Assembly (NCBI GenBank): GCA_964533965.1 | Contig: CAZHNN010000003.1 | Coordinates: forward strand, 62,001 to 126,000 | Length of the DNA stretch: 64,000 bases | Direction of reading: 5' to 3' | From: RGIG3178 sp964533965 | GTDB taxonomy: Bacteria; Bacillota; Clostridia; Christensenellales; QAND01 | Shown here: one piece after another, positions 44,135 through 51,744 of the stretch | Layout: every line of letters begins with the position of its first letter | Numbering within the stretch: the stretch's first letter is position 1 | Notes under the pieces: generated by a model | What the model was told of the DNA's origin: nothing | Database searches by the model: none | The model's input: the letters and a program-made list of their open reading frames with translations, nothing else | Position numbers and translations under genes: made by a program

Positions 44135-44220
44135 AATTTAATATCCCCTGGGGTCTGGGGCAAAGCCCAAACAGGGATGTTAGGGGCAGCGCCCCTTTGC
44201 CATAAAGGTATGTTTAGATA
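44135..44220 (+). repeat. Composite dispersed repeat, copy 6
   Basis: GGGGCAGCGCCCC hairpin followed by a truncated core ending in GTTTAGATAT. The stop codon (TAA) of the leftward lipoprotein gene lies inside this core. Confidence 0.7.
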
Positions 44221-44531
44221 TCCATGTTCTCCTCCCGCTTGCGCCTGTCACGCCGTCGCTTTGCCGCCATTCCCCCGCCACCGCAGCCGCCGCCCACCAC
44301 GAGGAGAAAGCCGAAGTCATACCACCATCCGGTATTGTTTTTTTCATAGACGCGAATGTCAGGATTAAAAATGCCGATGATCAACGAAATCGGCGCAACG
44401 CAGCCGTGCCAGAGGCCCGAAAAGAAACCGGCCGGCTTATCTTTATAGCTGCCGTCGCCGGGGATGCAGCCCGTGAGCATTACGGCCATACAGATCGTCA
44501 GCAACACCACCATGACAAGCTTCCGTTTCAT
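44214..44531 (-). CDS. Small lipoprotein with glycine-rich membrane tail
   Basis: A 105-residue protein. It has a signal peptide with lipobox LTGC (Cys near residue 21), a central segment with AGFFSGLWHGCVAPISLIIGIFNPDIRVYE, a hydrophobic stretch (YDFGFLLVVGGGCGGGG) and a basic tail. This pattern, AGFxSGLWHG...FNPxVxIYExxN-GxWYDFGFxLG, is known from small inner-membrane proteins of many bacteria, with unknown function. Start ATG follows GGCGGGAAAAGAT. Its stop codon is contributed by the dispersed repeat. Confidence 0.75.
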   Translation of the reverse strand: MKRKLVMVVLLTICMAVMLTGCIPGDGSYKDKPAGFFSGLWHGCVAPISLIIGIFNPDIRVYEKNNTGWWYDFGFLLVVGGGCGGGGMAAKRRRDRRKREENMDI

Positions 44532-44729
44532 ATCTTTTCCCGCCTTTTCCATTCATTTCCAAATTCATTATATCAAACTTGCCATTGGTCCTATGCGGAA
44601 ATTTACAATTAAAAAGTACCTTTTGAAGGTCGGCCGCAGCACATACATTGTTTAGGAGCAAGCTAATCGATGTCACGGTTGGCATCAATGGATTTATATG
44701 GTAAATTCAATTTTAAGGCAGGTGCGCAA

Positions 44730-45533
44730 ATGAAAGAGCTCGATTACAACAACATGTCATGGAGCCAGATAGCTGAAAGCCAATACAACAGATTCAGGAA
44801 ACAACTGATCGAGGGCAAGCATTTTCTCAATTCGCATATAGCAAAAGAAATTGGCGATATAGCAGGCAAAAAAGTCATACATCTTCAATGCAATACCGGT
44901 GCGGATTCGATATTGCTCTCCCGCATGGGCGCCGATGTTACCGGAGTGGACATATCAAAGGATAATGTTCTCTATGCTTCTAAACTGGCGGAAGAATTGA
45001 AAATAAAAAACATCAAGTTTATCGAATCGGACATCATGACCCTGTCGGAAACACACAAGGAAACGTATGATATGGTATTTACCACCGAAGGTGTTTTGAC
45101 CTGGCTCCCAGATCTGAAAATTTGGGGACAAACGATCAGGGGACTGCTCAATCAAAGCGGTATTTTATATGTGTTTGATTCCCATCCTTTCTTCTTTTGC
45201 TTTGACGAGCAAAAAATCGATAATGGCATTTATGAAATAAAATATCCCTATTTCGGCAAGTCACCCGACGTATCCGATTCACTCGGCGGTTACCAATCCG
45301 AAAAAGGAAAAAAGATAAAGGCATATTCCTGGATGCATACCGTTTCAGATATCATCAACAGCCTTGCCAGTAGCGGCATGCATATTGAATATTTTCATGA
45401 ATTTACCGAAAACTTCTTCGATTCAGGCAATGGCGTAATGAAACCAGACTTGCAAACAGGATTATATGATTATGAATTTAACGAAAATAAATTTCCTATG
45501 ACGTTCAGTTTAAGAGCTTCTGTATACAAATAA
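44730..45533 (+). CDS. SAM-dependent class I methyltransferase
   Basis: A 267-residue enzyme. The SAM-binding glycine loop is modified (VIHLQCNTGADSILLSRMGADVTGVDIS), followed by the acidic residue of strand 2 and IKFIESDIMTL. YDMVFTTEGVLTWLPDLKIWGQTIRGLL fits the family of small-molecule methyltransferases common in Bacillota. AAGGCAGGTG before the ATG at 44730 favours this start over an earlier in-frame ATG. It is one of the few rightward genes in the prophage region and ends in its own terminator, so it looks like an independent insert. Confidence 0.85.
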   Translation: MKELDYNNMSWSQIAESQYNRFRKQLIEGKHFLNSHIAKEIGDIAGKKVIHLQCNTGADSILLSRMGADVTGVDISKDNVLYASKLAEELKIKNIKFIESDIMTLSETHKETYDMVFTTEGVLTWLPDLKIWGQTIRGLLNQSGILYVFDSHPFFFCFDEQKIDNGIYEIKYPYFGKSPDVSDSLGGYQSEKGKKIKAYSWMHTVSDIINSLASSGMHIEYFHEFTENFFDSGNGVMKPDLQTGLYDYEFNENKFPMTFSLRASVYK

Positions 45534-45547
45534 TTAAAAAGAGGAAC

Positions 45548-45592
45548 AGGCCTCATCAAACGAATCCGATGAGGCCTGCTTTTTTGCCCGCT
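45548..45592 (+). terminator. Rho-independent terminator
   Basis: CAGGCCTCAT/ATGAGGCCTG stem followed by CTTTTTTG. Confidence 0.88.
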
Positions 45593-45701
45593 TATAGGCT
45601 GTTTTCTGAATCCCCGTAAAAACCGACCTTTGAGGCGCCCTTTTCTGCTATATCCAGCCCGAATCTTTTCGTTTGTCCCTTTCCTATATCCGACCCACTG
45701 C

Positions 45702-46136
45702 CTACGCTTGTTTCTTCAGCTTCAGAATCACCGTAGCACCGTAGTTTTTCCCTCCTTTTATGGGAAAAGCGTTCACATAAAAAATCCGCTCGATCCTATC
45801 CCAAACGGAAAGCAGCGTCGGCACATCCTCGCGGGCTATGCTCCCAATCTGCCGACCGTTCACGTACACGCCAAAGCCATTCTCGTTGTTTTTGTCCATG
45901 TATTGGCGAAGCTCATACCCTAGCTTCTTATACTCACCCGTTTTGGCTGCGATGCCCCGCAAGATATCCTGGCGCTTCGTCCCGTCGTCGTTTCTGCCTA
46001 TTGTGTCGACAACTTTTAGCTCCTGCGAATCAAACCGGCTGTTTTTTTTCCTCGTCAGCCGTATCGATATTTCCAGCCCGACCAACGCCAGCGCTATTAC
46101 GGCGATTACGCCCAAACCGATCCAAAGCCCAATCAC
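45702..46136 (-). CDS. Membrane-anchored protein, HIRAN-like C-terminus
   Basis: A 144-residue protein with one N-terminal helix (about 3-24), a basic cytoplasmic linker and a soluble domain. The domain includes FGVYVNGRQIGSIAREDVPTLLSVWDRI and ends in YGATVILKLKK. The short GVYVNGxxIGxI strand pattern resembles HIRAN-like modules, but the match is by eye only. The likely start is GTG with AAGGGAGACG upstream. Function unknown. Confidence 0.65.
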   Translation of the reverse strand: MIGLWIGLGVIAVIALALVGLEISIRLTRKKNSRFDSQELKVVDTIGRNDDGTKRQDILRGIAAKTGEYKKLGYELRQYMDKNNENGFGVYVNGRQIGSIAREDVPTLLSVWDRIERIFYVNAFPIKGGKNYGATVILKLKKQA

Positions 46137-46500
46137 GACAAACGTCTCCCTTCATTGGGTAGCGGGTTTTACCACGGGGACTTCCCCATTCCCATCCTTT
46201 CGGATAGCTTATCCGCAAAGCGGAAAAACCGATACCGAAACGATTATATAATGCAACGATCCCCTTTACAAGAAACAAACTCTGTCATCTCCCAGACAAC
46301 AGTCATAGGGGATTAAGGGGATAGGTCCCACTGGATTTCCGCATAATGGCGGCGGGTGGGTTTAGATCCCTTTCGCTCAAAAGTATCCCTAATCGGATTG
46401 TATCTCCCTCGAATTCCGCAAAAGGGCTGGTGACAAATTTAAACCACAAAAAAGCCCGCCCCTTTGGGCAGGCCCTTCGTACAGTGTGCTTTACATCCGG
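46137..46500. other. Gap without gene: repeat copy and terminator
   Basis: Holds repeat copy 7 and, near 46444-46475, a leftward terminator for the cupin gene (GGGCCTGCCC/GGGCGGGC arms with T6). No coding sequence seen. Confidence 0.6.
46296..46370 (+). repeat. Composite dispersed repeat, copy 7
   Basis: Degraded GGGATTAAGGGGATAGGTCCC hairpin and the intact core GGCGGCGGGTGGG with TTTAGAT. Confidence 0.75.
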
Positions 46501-46857
46501 TTAATCGTAATACTTCATCGTATCCCCGACAGTCGTGATCGTGATATGGGAAAATTCCGATTCCTCCCCCGCACCGTGCCAGTGGATTTCTCCCGCCGGT
46601 ATCAGGATAACGTCGCCTTCGTTGACCTTTACCTGTTCCGTCTGCGTTGTCACAAGGCCCGACCCTTTCGTTACGATCAAAATCTGGTCGCAGCTGTGGG
46701 TGTGGAGTTTGTTGTGAACCCCTTTGGAAAAGTTCATGATCGCCATTACATAGTTGCCGCTTTCCCCTGGGAAAAAAGCCTGTCGTGTTACATGCCCGTT
46801 GAAATTTAAAGATGCTACTTCTTGCGGTTCGATGTCCTTGGCATTGAATACTTTCAT
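46501..46857 (-). CDS. Cupin-domain protein
   Basis: A 118-residue single-domain beta-barrel. Cupin motif 1 is HKLHTHSCDQILIVTKG, with two His and an acidic or Gln ligand. Motif 2 is VNEGDVILIPAGEIHWHGAG, with the closing His. It is probably a small metal-dependent isomerase, dioxygenase or sensor; the substrate is unknown. GAAGGAGTGGGAAA before the ATG is a strong start. It lies alone between two repeat copies. Confidence 0.88.
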   Translation of the reverse strand: MKVFNAKDIEPQEVASLNFNGHVTRQAFFPGESGNYVMAIMNFSKGVHNKLHTHSCDQILIVTKGSGLVTTQTEQVKVNEGDVILIPAGEIHWHGAGEESEFSHITITTVGDTMKYYD

Positions 46858-46987
46858 TTTCCCACTCCTTCACATAAAAGATGCAACCTTATGCCCCATG
46901 ATACCAGTATATGGAGAAATATATACAATATCAATCCTCGACCATAACTCAGCTGCCTACCATCACTTCCGAATATTGATCAATTAG

Positions 46988-47375
46988 TAATCTGGAGGTT
47001 CAAAGGGGCTTGACCCCTTGTGGGGCCAGTACGCGGAGCGTTTAGGAAACGTTCCCGTGGCACGTTTTTAGCAAGCGCTCGCTTCCGGTTCTCGTGCTTT
47101 CGGAACATTCACCTCGCTTTTTCATCCTCTGTTCACTGTGGGTTCAGACTGCGCAGCCGCTTGTCTTCACCTCACGTTCACAGAATTATCCCCTCGCTTC
47201 ATCCTCCATCGGAGGCGCTTCGGGGATAATTCCACTTGCAGCGCATCGGCTTCGGTTCTCACAATGGGGGTTCAAGGGGGCTTGACCCCTTGCGGGGCCG
47301 GGGGCGGAGCCCCTTCCTCATTGGGTGGCGGGTGGGTATAGATCAACCCCGCCGCAGCGTTATTAGCAAGTACTG
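46988..47375 (+). repeat. Composite dispersed repeat, copy 8 (double)
   Basis: Two units: a degraded one from 46988, and a full one with GGGGGCTTGACCCC, GGGGGCGGAGCCCC, then TTGGGTGGCGGGTGGG with TATAGAT and CCGCCGCAGCG. It shares the CCTCGCTTCATCCTCCA block with copies at 36440 and 58545. No gene in the interval. Confidence 0.85.
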
Positions 47376-47399
47376 GGAGTTAAATATGCTCCTTCATGA

Positions 47400-47445
47400 T
47401 TCCATTGTAGAGTATTTATTCGTATTTTTCGTCCAGTTTGCCCAT
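47400..47445 (-). promoter_or_regulatory. Repeated promoter module C
   Basis: Leftward GGACGAAAAATACG, 11 bases, TACAATGG. Unlike the other copies no terminator follows; the dispersed repeat begins instead. Confidence 0.5.
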
Positions 47446-47477
47446 TGCGATCGGATTATCCAATGAATCCAAGAGAA

Positions 47478-47565
47478 TTCTGATTAGGGGTCATAGGGGA
47501 CGAAGTCTCCTAATTTCCACATAGGGCGGTGGGTGGGATTCGATCAATCCGCCGCAGCGGCATCC
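47478..47565 (+). repeat. Composite dispersed repeat, copy 9
   Basis: GGGGACGAAGTCTCC, then AGGGCGGTGGGTGGG with ATTCGAT and CCGCCGCAGCGG. It ends about 27 bases from the terminase stop codon. Confidence 0.75.
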
Positions 47566-47591
47566 CTCCCAGGGGTTCGATTCCCCTATGA

Positions 47592-49043
47592 TCAAAACGG
47601 ACTCCCCCACATCTGTACCATCCTCCCCCTGTCCTCTTCCGACGCGTTGTCATAATCCTCCCACTGATCCTCATGCCACTTCACCGCCCGCTTCACTGCT
47701 TCCGGTTCCGCGTTGTGATACACGCACTGGTTCAACGCCTGCGTCATTGCATCCACCCGGTCATCGTTCGCTCCGTGTGGGAACATCGCGCACTCGTCAA
47801 TCAGCGCCTGCGCCCACGGTGTCTTTGGCAAAAAGACATTCCCGCTCTCGATGATCGGGCTTACAGCATGCGCCCTCGCAACCTTGCCGCCCTGCGGGTT
47901 GACAGGGATCAGTCCCGCGATCTCGCTGTGCAACATGCTCAAAATCGCGGGACCGTTCGCCTTGTCCTCGATGTACACGCACCTTGGGTTGTGCTTCTCG
48001 TGCATCGCCTTGATCGCCCGTAAAGTCTCGGGAAAGTCCATCTGTCGCGTATCATCGTCCAAAAAATACATGTACGCCCCGCGCTTGCCCCACGCCTGGA
48101 TGGATACGTTGTCCGAATCCTCCCCACCCTTGAAGCTCGCGTCCACGCTCAACACCACATTCACCATCGGTGGCAGCGCATCATAATACCGCCACCAGCT
48201 CTTTTGAAATATCCCGCCACCGGCCGGCGCAGGCCGCTGCTGATACAATGCCGCAAACGCATAGCTGCCCACGGACCGTTTCGTCTCCTCCGCCCAAGCC
48301 TTTCCGTACCCCATCTGCGGCCACAGCGGTTCGCCCATTTTGCGATGCAGCGGATCATCCTCTTCCGCGAGCGCAGGCAGTTTCAGCACCTCCCAGCCTT
48401 CCGGTTCCTGTTGCAATATCCTCCCGCAAAGATCATCCTCATGCCATCGTGTCATCACGATGATGATCGCCGCCCCCGCCTGCAGCCGTGTGTATGCGGT
48501 TGATTGATATTCGGCAAATATCTTGTCCCGAATCCTCTTACTCTCCGCTTCCTCGCGGTTCTTCACCGGGTCGTCGATGATCAAAAGATCCGCGCCCTGC
48601 CCCGTAATCCCGCCGCCAAACCCAACCGAGAGCATCCCGCCCCGGCGGTTGTGCAAGTCGAACGCCGTCGCCGCAGCGCTTGTCTTGGAGACCGAAATCC
48701 CAAAGAGATTTCCATATTCGACTATCTTCTGCCGGTTCTCCCGCCCGAATCGGGCTGCAAGATCCGCGCTGTAGCTTAACACGATCACCCGTTTGTCGGG
48801 GTTCCTCCCCAAAAAGTAGCTTGCCAGCGCTTCGGTGATCTGCATGCTTTTCCCGTGCCGCGGCGGCAAGAACACCATCAACCGACGGCAAGTGCCATCC
48901 AGCACCCGCTGCACAGCATTGGATATCAACAAATGATGGCGCGCTGGCTGCCACGCCCCGCGGTATGCCCGCTCGCAGTATTTTGTGTAGTCCCGCCTGC
49001 ACAGCTCGTCCTCTAGCGCCCGCCGTATCGCTCCCCGCTGCAC
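47592..49043 (-). CDS. terL: Phage terminase large subunit
   Basis: A 483-residue DNA-packaging motor. The ATPase domain has a deviant Walker A (FLPPRHGKSM near 57), Walker B LLIIDDPVKN (near 150) and coupling motif TRWHEDDLCG. The RNase H-like nuclease domain has VVLSVDASF (near 280), YIEDKANGP and GANDDRVDA near the C-terminus. All these are intact, so this gene has not decayed. It would translocate DNA into the prohead and cut concatemers. It lies 5 kb from the portal and 8.5 kb from the small subunit, with unrelated genes between. Its GTG/ATG start lacks a strong ribosome site. Confidence 0.93.
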   Translation of the reverse strand: MQRGAIRRALEDELCRRDYTKYCERAYRGAWQPARHHLLISNAVQRVLDGTCRRLMVFLPPRHGKSMQITEALASYFLGRNPDKRVIVLSYSADLAARFGRENRQKIVEYGNLFGISVSKTSAAATAFDLHNRRGGMLSVGFGGGITGQGADLLIIDDPVKNREEAESKRIRDKIFAEYQSTAYTRLQAGAAIIIVMTRWHEDDLCGRILQQEPEGWEVLKLPALAEEDDPLHRKMGEPLWPQMGYGKAWAEETKRSVGSYAFAALYQQRPAPAGGGIFQKSWWRYYDALPPMVNVVLSVDASFKGGEDSDNVSIQAWGKRGAYMYFLDDDTRQMDFPETLRAIKAMHEKHNPRCVYIEDKANGPAILSMLHSEIAGLIPVNPQGGKVARAHAVSPIIESGNVFLPKTPWAQALIDECAMFPHGANDDRVDAMTQALNQCVYHNAEPEAVKRAVKWHEDQWEDYDNASEEDRGRMVQMWGSPF

Positions 49044-49204
49044 CCCATCACCCCTTTGCCATTAAAAAAGGACTCTGTTCCTTCACACCCTTCTTCTTTT
49101 CTTAAAGAAAAGAAGCAAAAGATAAATGCCACACTCATCCGCATGGCATCTTTGGACATCGTCTATCATTTCGCTTTAACTATATAATTCTAATCTACTA
49201 TTTC

Positions 49205-49378
49205 TCCTATAAGGGCCAGGGGCGGAGCCCCTTTCCCGAGTCTGACCTCTCCGAAAGACACAGATTCGGGCTACGCATATTTGCTCGCCCTCATCTCGTG
49301 CTTTCGGAACCTTCGCCTCGCTTGCTCTGCCACTGGCAGCGCTTCGGCTCCGGTTCTCATCGGGCGGTGGGTGGGTTT
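49205..49378 (+). repeat. Composite dispersed repeat, copy 10
   Basis: GGGGCGGAGCCCC, CTCTCCGAAAGACAC, CTTTCGGAACCTTCGCC and the core TCGGGCGGTGGGTGGG with TTTAGAT, in the same order as in copy 2. It ends about 10 bases from the methyltransferase stop codon. The whole gap 49044-49389 otherwise holds no gene. Confidence 0.88.
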
Positions 49379-49389
49379 AGATCTATCTA

Positions 49390-50145
49390 TCACACCCCAC
49401 CGTAATACAAATCCGTTCTATATCGGAATTCCACCAAGCCATTGTTTTTAAATTGTAAAAACAACTTCTCCGTCTCCTCCATCAGTTGCTTATATCTCTC
49501 ATCTTCCGGAAGCGGTGCGTGGGAGGAGGAAAGAAACCTGGCCTTAAGCCCATCCAAATTCAAAAAATGAGAATGGTAAAAATGCTGTGTCCTTATAGCG
49601 CCATCCTTGAAAAAGTCCTTCAGCTCATTTTCCCCGATCGTTTTCGAATCCACTGTCCTGTTCACGGAATAAGAATAGTGCATTCTTTCATATTCCCGAG
49701 TAAACTCGTTCCCCTCGGAAAACAACCGATACCATATCAAAAGCGTCTTGCCATTAGGCTTTACAATGCGGTGGAACTCCTTGCGGCAAGCCTCCCAATT
49801 GAACCAGTGAAAAGACTGGGCGTAAGTGATAAAATCAACACTGCCGCTCGCAAGGCCTGTATTCTCCGCGGTGGCTTTAACGAGTGTAAGCCCTTCATAA
49901 CCGCTTAAGGCCACGGAAGCGGCGTCCGCCATATCGCTGTTGGGCTCAACCGCAAAAACCTTGCTGCCGCGCTCCAACATCTGCCTGGAAAAAATGCCGG
50001 TGCCCGCTCCAATATCCGCCACGACGGAATTTTCACCAAACCCGAGTTCCTGGTACATATAATCGATTAATTCTTTTGGATACCCCGGACGCGAATTCGC
50101 GTAGTCGTCCATCCTGCCTGAAAAACGTTGCGTATTGTTCACCAT
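49390..50145 (-). CDS. SAM-dependent methyltransferase (Methyltransf_11 type)
   Basis: A 251-residue enzyme. It has RFSGRMDDYANSRPGYP at the N-terminus, as in Bacillota homologues, the SAM loop VVADIGAGTGIFSRQMLERG, VFAVEPNSDMADAA, then FITYAQSFHWFNWEACRKEFHRIVKPNGKTLLIWY. The aromatic QSFHWF motif is typical of this small-molecule methyltransferase group; the substrate is unknown. It lies between repeat copies 10 and 11 and was probably inserted or retained as a unit. Confidence 0.88.
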   Translation of the reverse strand: MVNNTQRFSGRMDDYANSRPGYPKELIDYMYQELGFGENSVVADIGAGTGIFSRQMLERGSKVFAVEPNSDMADAASVALSGYEGLTLVKATAENTGLASGSVDFITYAQSFHWFNWEACRKEFHRIVKPNGKTLLIWYRLFSEGNEFTREYERMHYSYSVNRTVDSKTIGENELKDFFKDGAIRTQHFYHSHFLNLDGLKARFLSSSHAPLPEDERYKQLMEETEKLFLQFKNNGLVEFRYRTDLYYGGV

Positions 50146-50325
50146 TATAACCCTATTATTCCTTATTCGGCCGTAGGAGAGTCAAAAGGAGCCCTCCCTT
50201 TAATTGCCTACTTTGTATTTTTGTATAGTATACCAAAATCCGACCGGATAGTTAAATACGCCTTAATGATTCGTTGAAAATAAACAGTGAAACTTTATTC
50301 ATTTATGAAAAATACTTATCTCGAT

Positions 50326-50422
50326 GAATATACCCACCCGCCTAGGGGATCCAAGGAGCACTTGGTCCCGCTTCCGGGGCCAGGGCAGGAGCTCCTTTTA
50401 TCACGTGCCGGGCGGGTTTAGA
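50326..50422 (+). repeat. Composite dispersed repeat, copy 11
   Basis: A degraded hairpin with GGGGCCAGGGCAGGAGCTCC, then GCCGGGCGGG with TTTAGATTT; it ends eight bases from the stop codon of the xanthine dehydrogenase-type small subunit. Confidence 0.65.
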
Positions 50423-50428
50423 TTTCCC

Positions 50429-50920
50429 TCACTCGCCCACCTGCTTTTTCTTCAGCCCCGGCAGCAACTCAGCGAGTGCCTCCCGAATCTCACTGTAGCT
50501 CGTACACCGGCATAAATTGCTGCTTAGCCATTGCTCCATCGTATACTCATCCGCATCCGGCATGTTGTTCATCATCGCATGACATACCATCAAAAACCCG
50601 GATGTGCAGTACCCACACTGGAACGCGTCGTGCTCCACAAACGCTTTCTGGATCGGCGCAGTCCCCTGCAGTCCCTCCACGGTCAGAATCGCATGTCTCC
50701 TCGCTTCCACGGCCAGCACAAGGCAGCTCTTCACCGGCCAGCCATCCAGAAGTACCGTGCATGCGCCGCAATCCCCGTTCAGGCACCCGGGTTTTGCGCC
50801 TGTCAGGTTTAATTGCCCTCTAAGTACGTCCAACAGCGTGTCGGAGGCTCTGGCCAGCACCGTCCGCTTCTCGCCGTTCACGTTTAATTCCACTGCGGTC
50901 TTGCCACTAACAGGTCTCAT
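50429..50920 (-). CDS. Xanthine dehydrogenase-type 2Fe-2S subunit
   Basis: A 163-residue iron-sulphur subunit of a molybdenum hydroxylase. The plant-ferredoxin-like domain has CLNGDCGACTVLLDG; the second cluster uses CGYCTSGF and the NLCRCTSY segment near the C-terminus. It passes electrons from the molybdenum centre to FAD. Its ATG overlaps the stop of the FAD-subunit gene (ATGA), so the three genes form one translationally coupled operon. The order molybdenum, FAD, iron-sulphur is usual for Clostridia. Confidence 0.93.
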   Translation of the reverse strand: MRPVSGKTAVELNVNGEKRTVLARASDTLLDVLRGQLNLTGAKPGCLNGDCGACTVLLDGWPVKSCLVLAVEARRHAILTVEGLQGTAPIQKAFVEHDAFQCGYCTSGFLMVCHAMMNNMPDADEYTMEQWLSSNLCRCTSYSEIREALAELLPGLKKKQVGE

Positions 50921-51744
50921 TGCCATTCCTCGAGTATGTTCAAAAGCGTGTTCTTCAGCACAAACAATCTGTACTTGCTGCTTCCCTGATAATCCGTCAT
51001 CGGCTTCTGCGGCATAGCGGCCAATGCGCTTTCCACGCGCCGTTCCCTGTCCACATACGTTCGGTTCAGCCTGTCTTCCATGCTGCGGCTTCGAAAGGGA
51101 TAATCCAATAGACCCGAAAACGCGAACCGCACCTTGCCGTTGTCGTTGATCGCGCTCACATCCACCAAAGGATAATCGATTCGTTCGTTTGCCGTCTTCT
51201 TGACATGCGTGTACGGAAGCTGCAAAAACCACTTGTTAACGCGCACCTGCAGCACCATTTCGCCGCGCTTTAGCAGCATCCTCCTGTCAAACACGCCGTG
51301 GATCGAAACGCTGCGCACCCCGAAAGGCCCGAAGATCGTTACAATCGCATCGCTCAACAACAGCGGCAGCGACGTCTCACGGTAGCTGATGGTCCCGCAC
51401 AGGTTCCCCCCTAGCGTGATGCGGTTTTGGTTTGTGTGGTCGGCAATGCGCCCCGCAACCGTCCCCAACAGCGGAAACAGCTTGCTGTCCGTAAGTTCGC
51501 GTAGCGTCACGCACCCACCCAGCACCAGTTCGTTCCCTTGTATCTGCATCGCATGCGCTTCCGCGATGCCCTTGATGTCGATCACGGCCCCGGGCTTGAT
51601 ACTCTCGGATCGGCACATCGTGATGATCTCACTGCCACCGGCGTAATACACGGGCTCAATCCCCTTTGCGCTGTATTCTTTAAAAAGCTGAACGGCTTCT
51701 TCCTTCGAATCCGGGTTTGCGTAGAGGAAGTCAAACGGTATCAT
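50917..51744 (-). CDS. Xanthine dehydrogenase-type FAD-binding subunit
   Basis: A 275-residue flavoprotein subunit with FAD motifs PVYYAGGSEIITM (near 31) and NQNRITLGGNLCGTISYRETSLPLLLSDA (near 105). The C-terminal CO_deh_flav_C-like domain (DVSAINDNGKVRFAFSGLLDYPFRSRSME) is on the short side. It links the iron-sulphur subunit to the final acceptor. GGGAGGGAAGAT precedes the ATG, which overlaps the end of the large subunit. Confidence 0.92.
   Translation of the reverse strand: MIPFDFLYANPDSKEEAVQLFKEYSAKGIEPVYYAGGSEIITMCRSESIKPGAVIDIKGIAEAHAMQIQGNELVLGGCVTLRELTDSKLFPLLGTVAGRIADHTNQNRITLGGNLCGTISYRETSLPLLLSDAIVTIFGPFGVRSVSIHGVFDRRMLLKRGEMVLQVRVNKWFLQLPYTHVKKTANERIDYPLVDVSAINDNGKVRFAFSGLLDYPFRSRSMEDRLNRTYVDRERRVESALAAMPQKPMTDYQGSSKYRLFVLKNTLLNILEEWQ

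Noticed and set aside
47551..47590. AGGGGTTCGATTCCCCT, like a tRNA T-arm, possible attachment site
   Set aside because: No acceptor, D or anticodon arms precede it, and no matching copy was seen at another prophage edge; probably a chance hairpin beside repeat copy 9.
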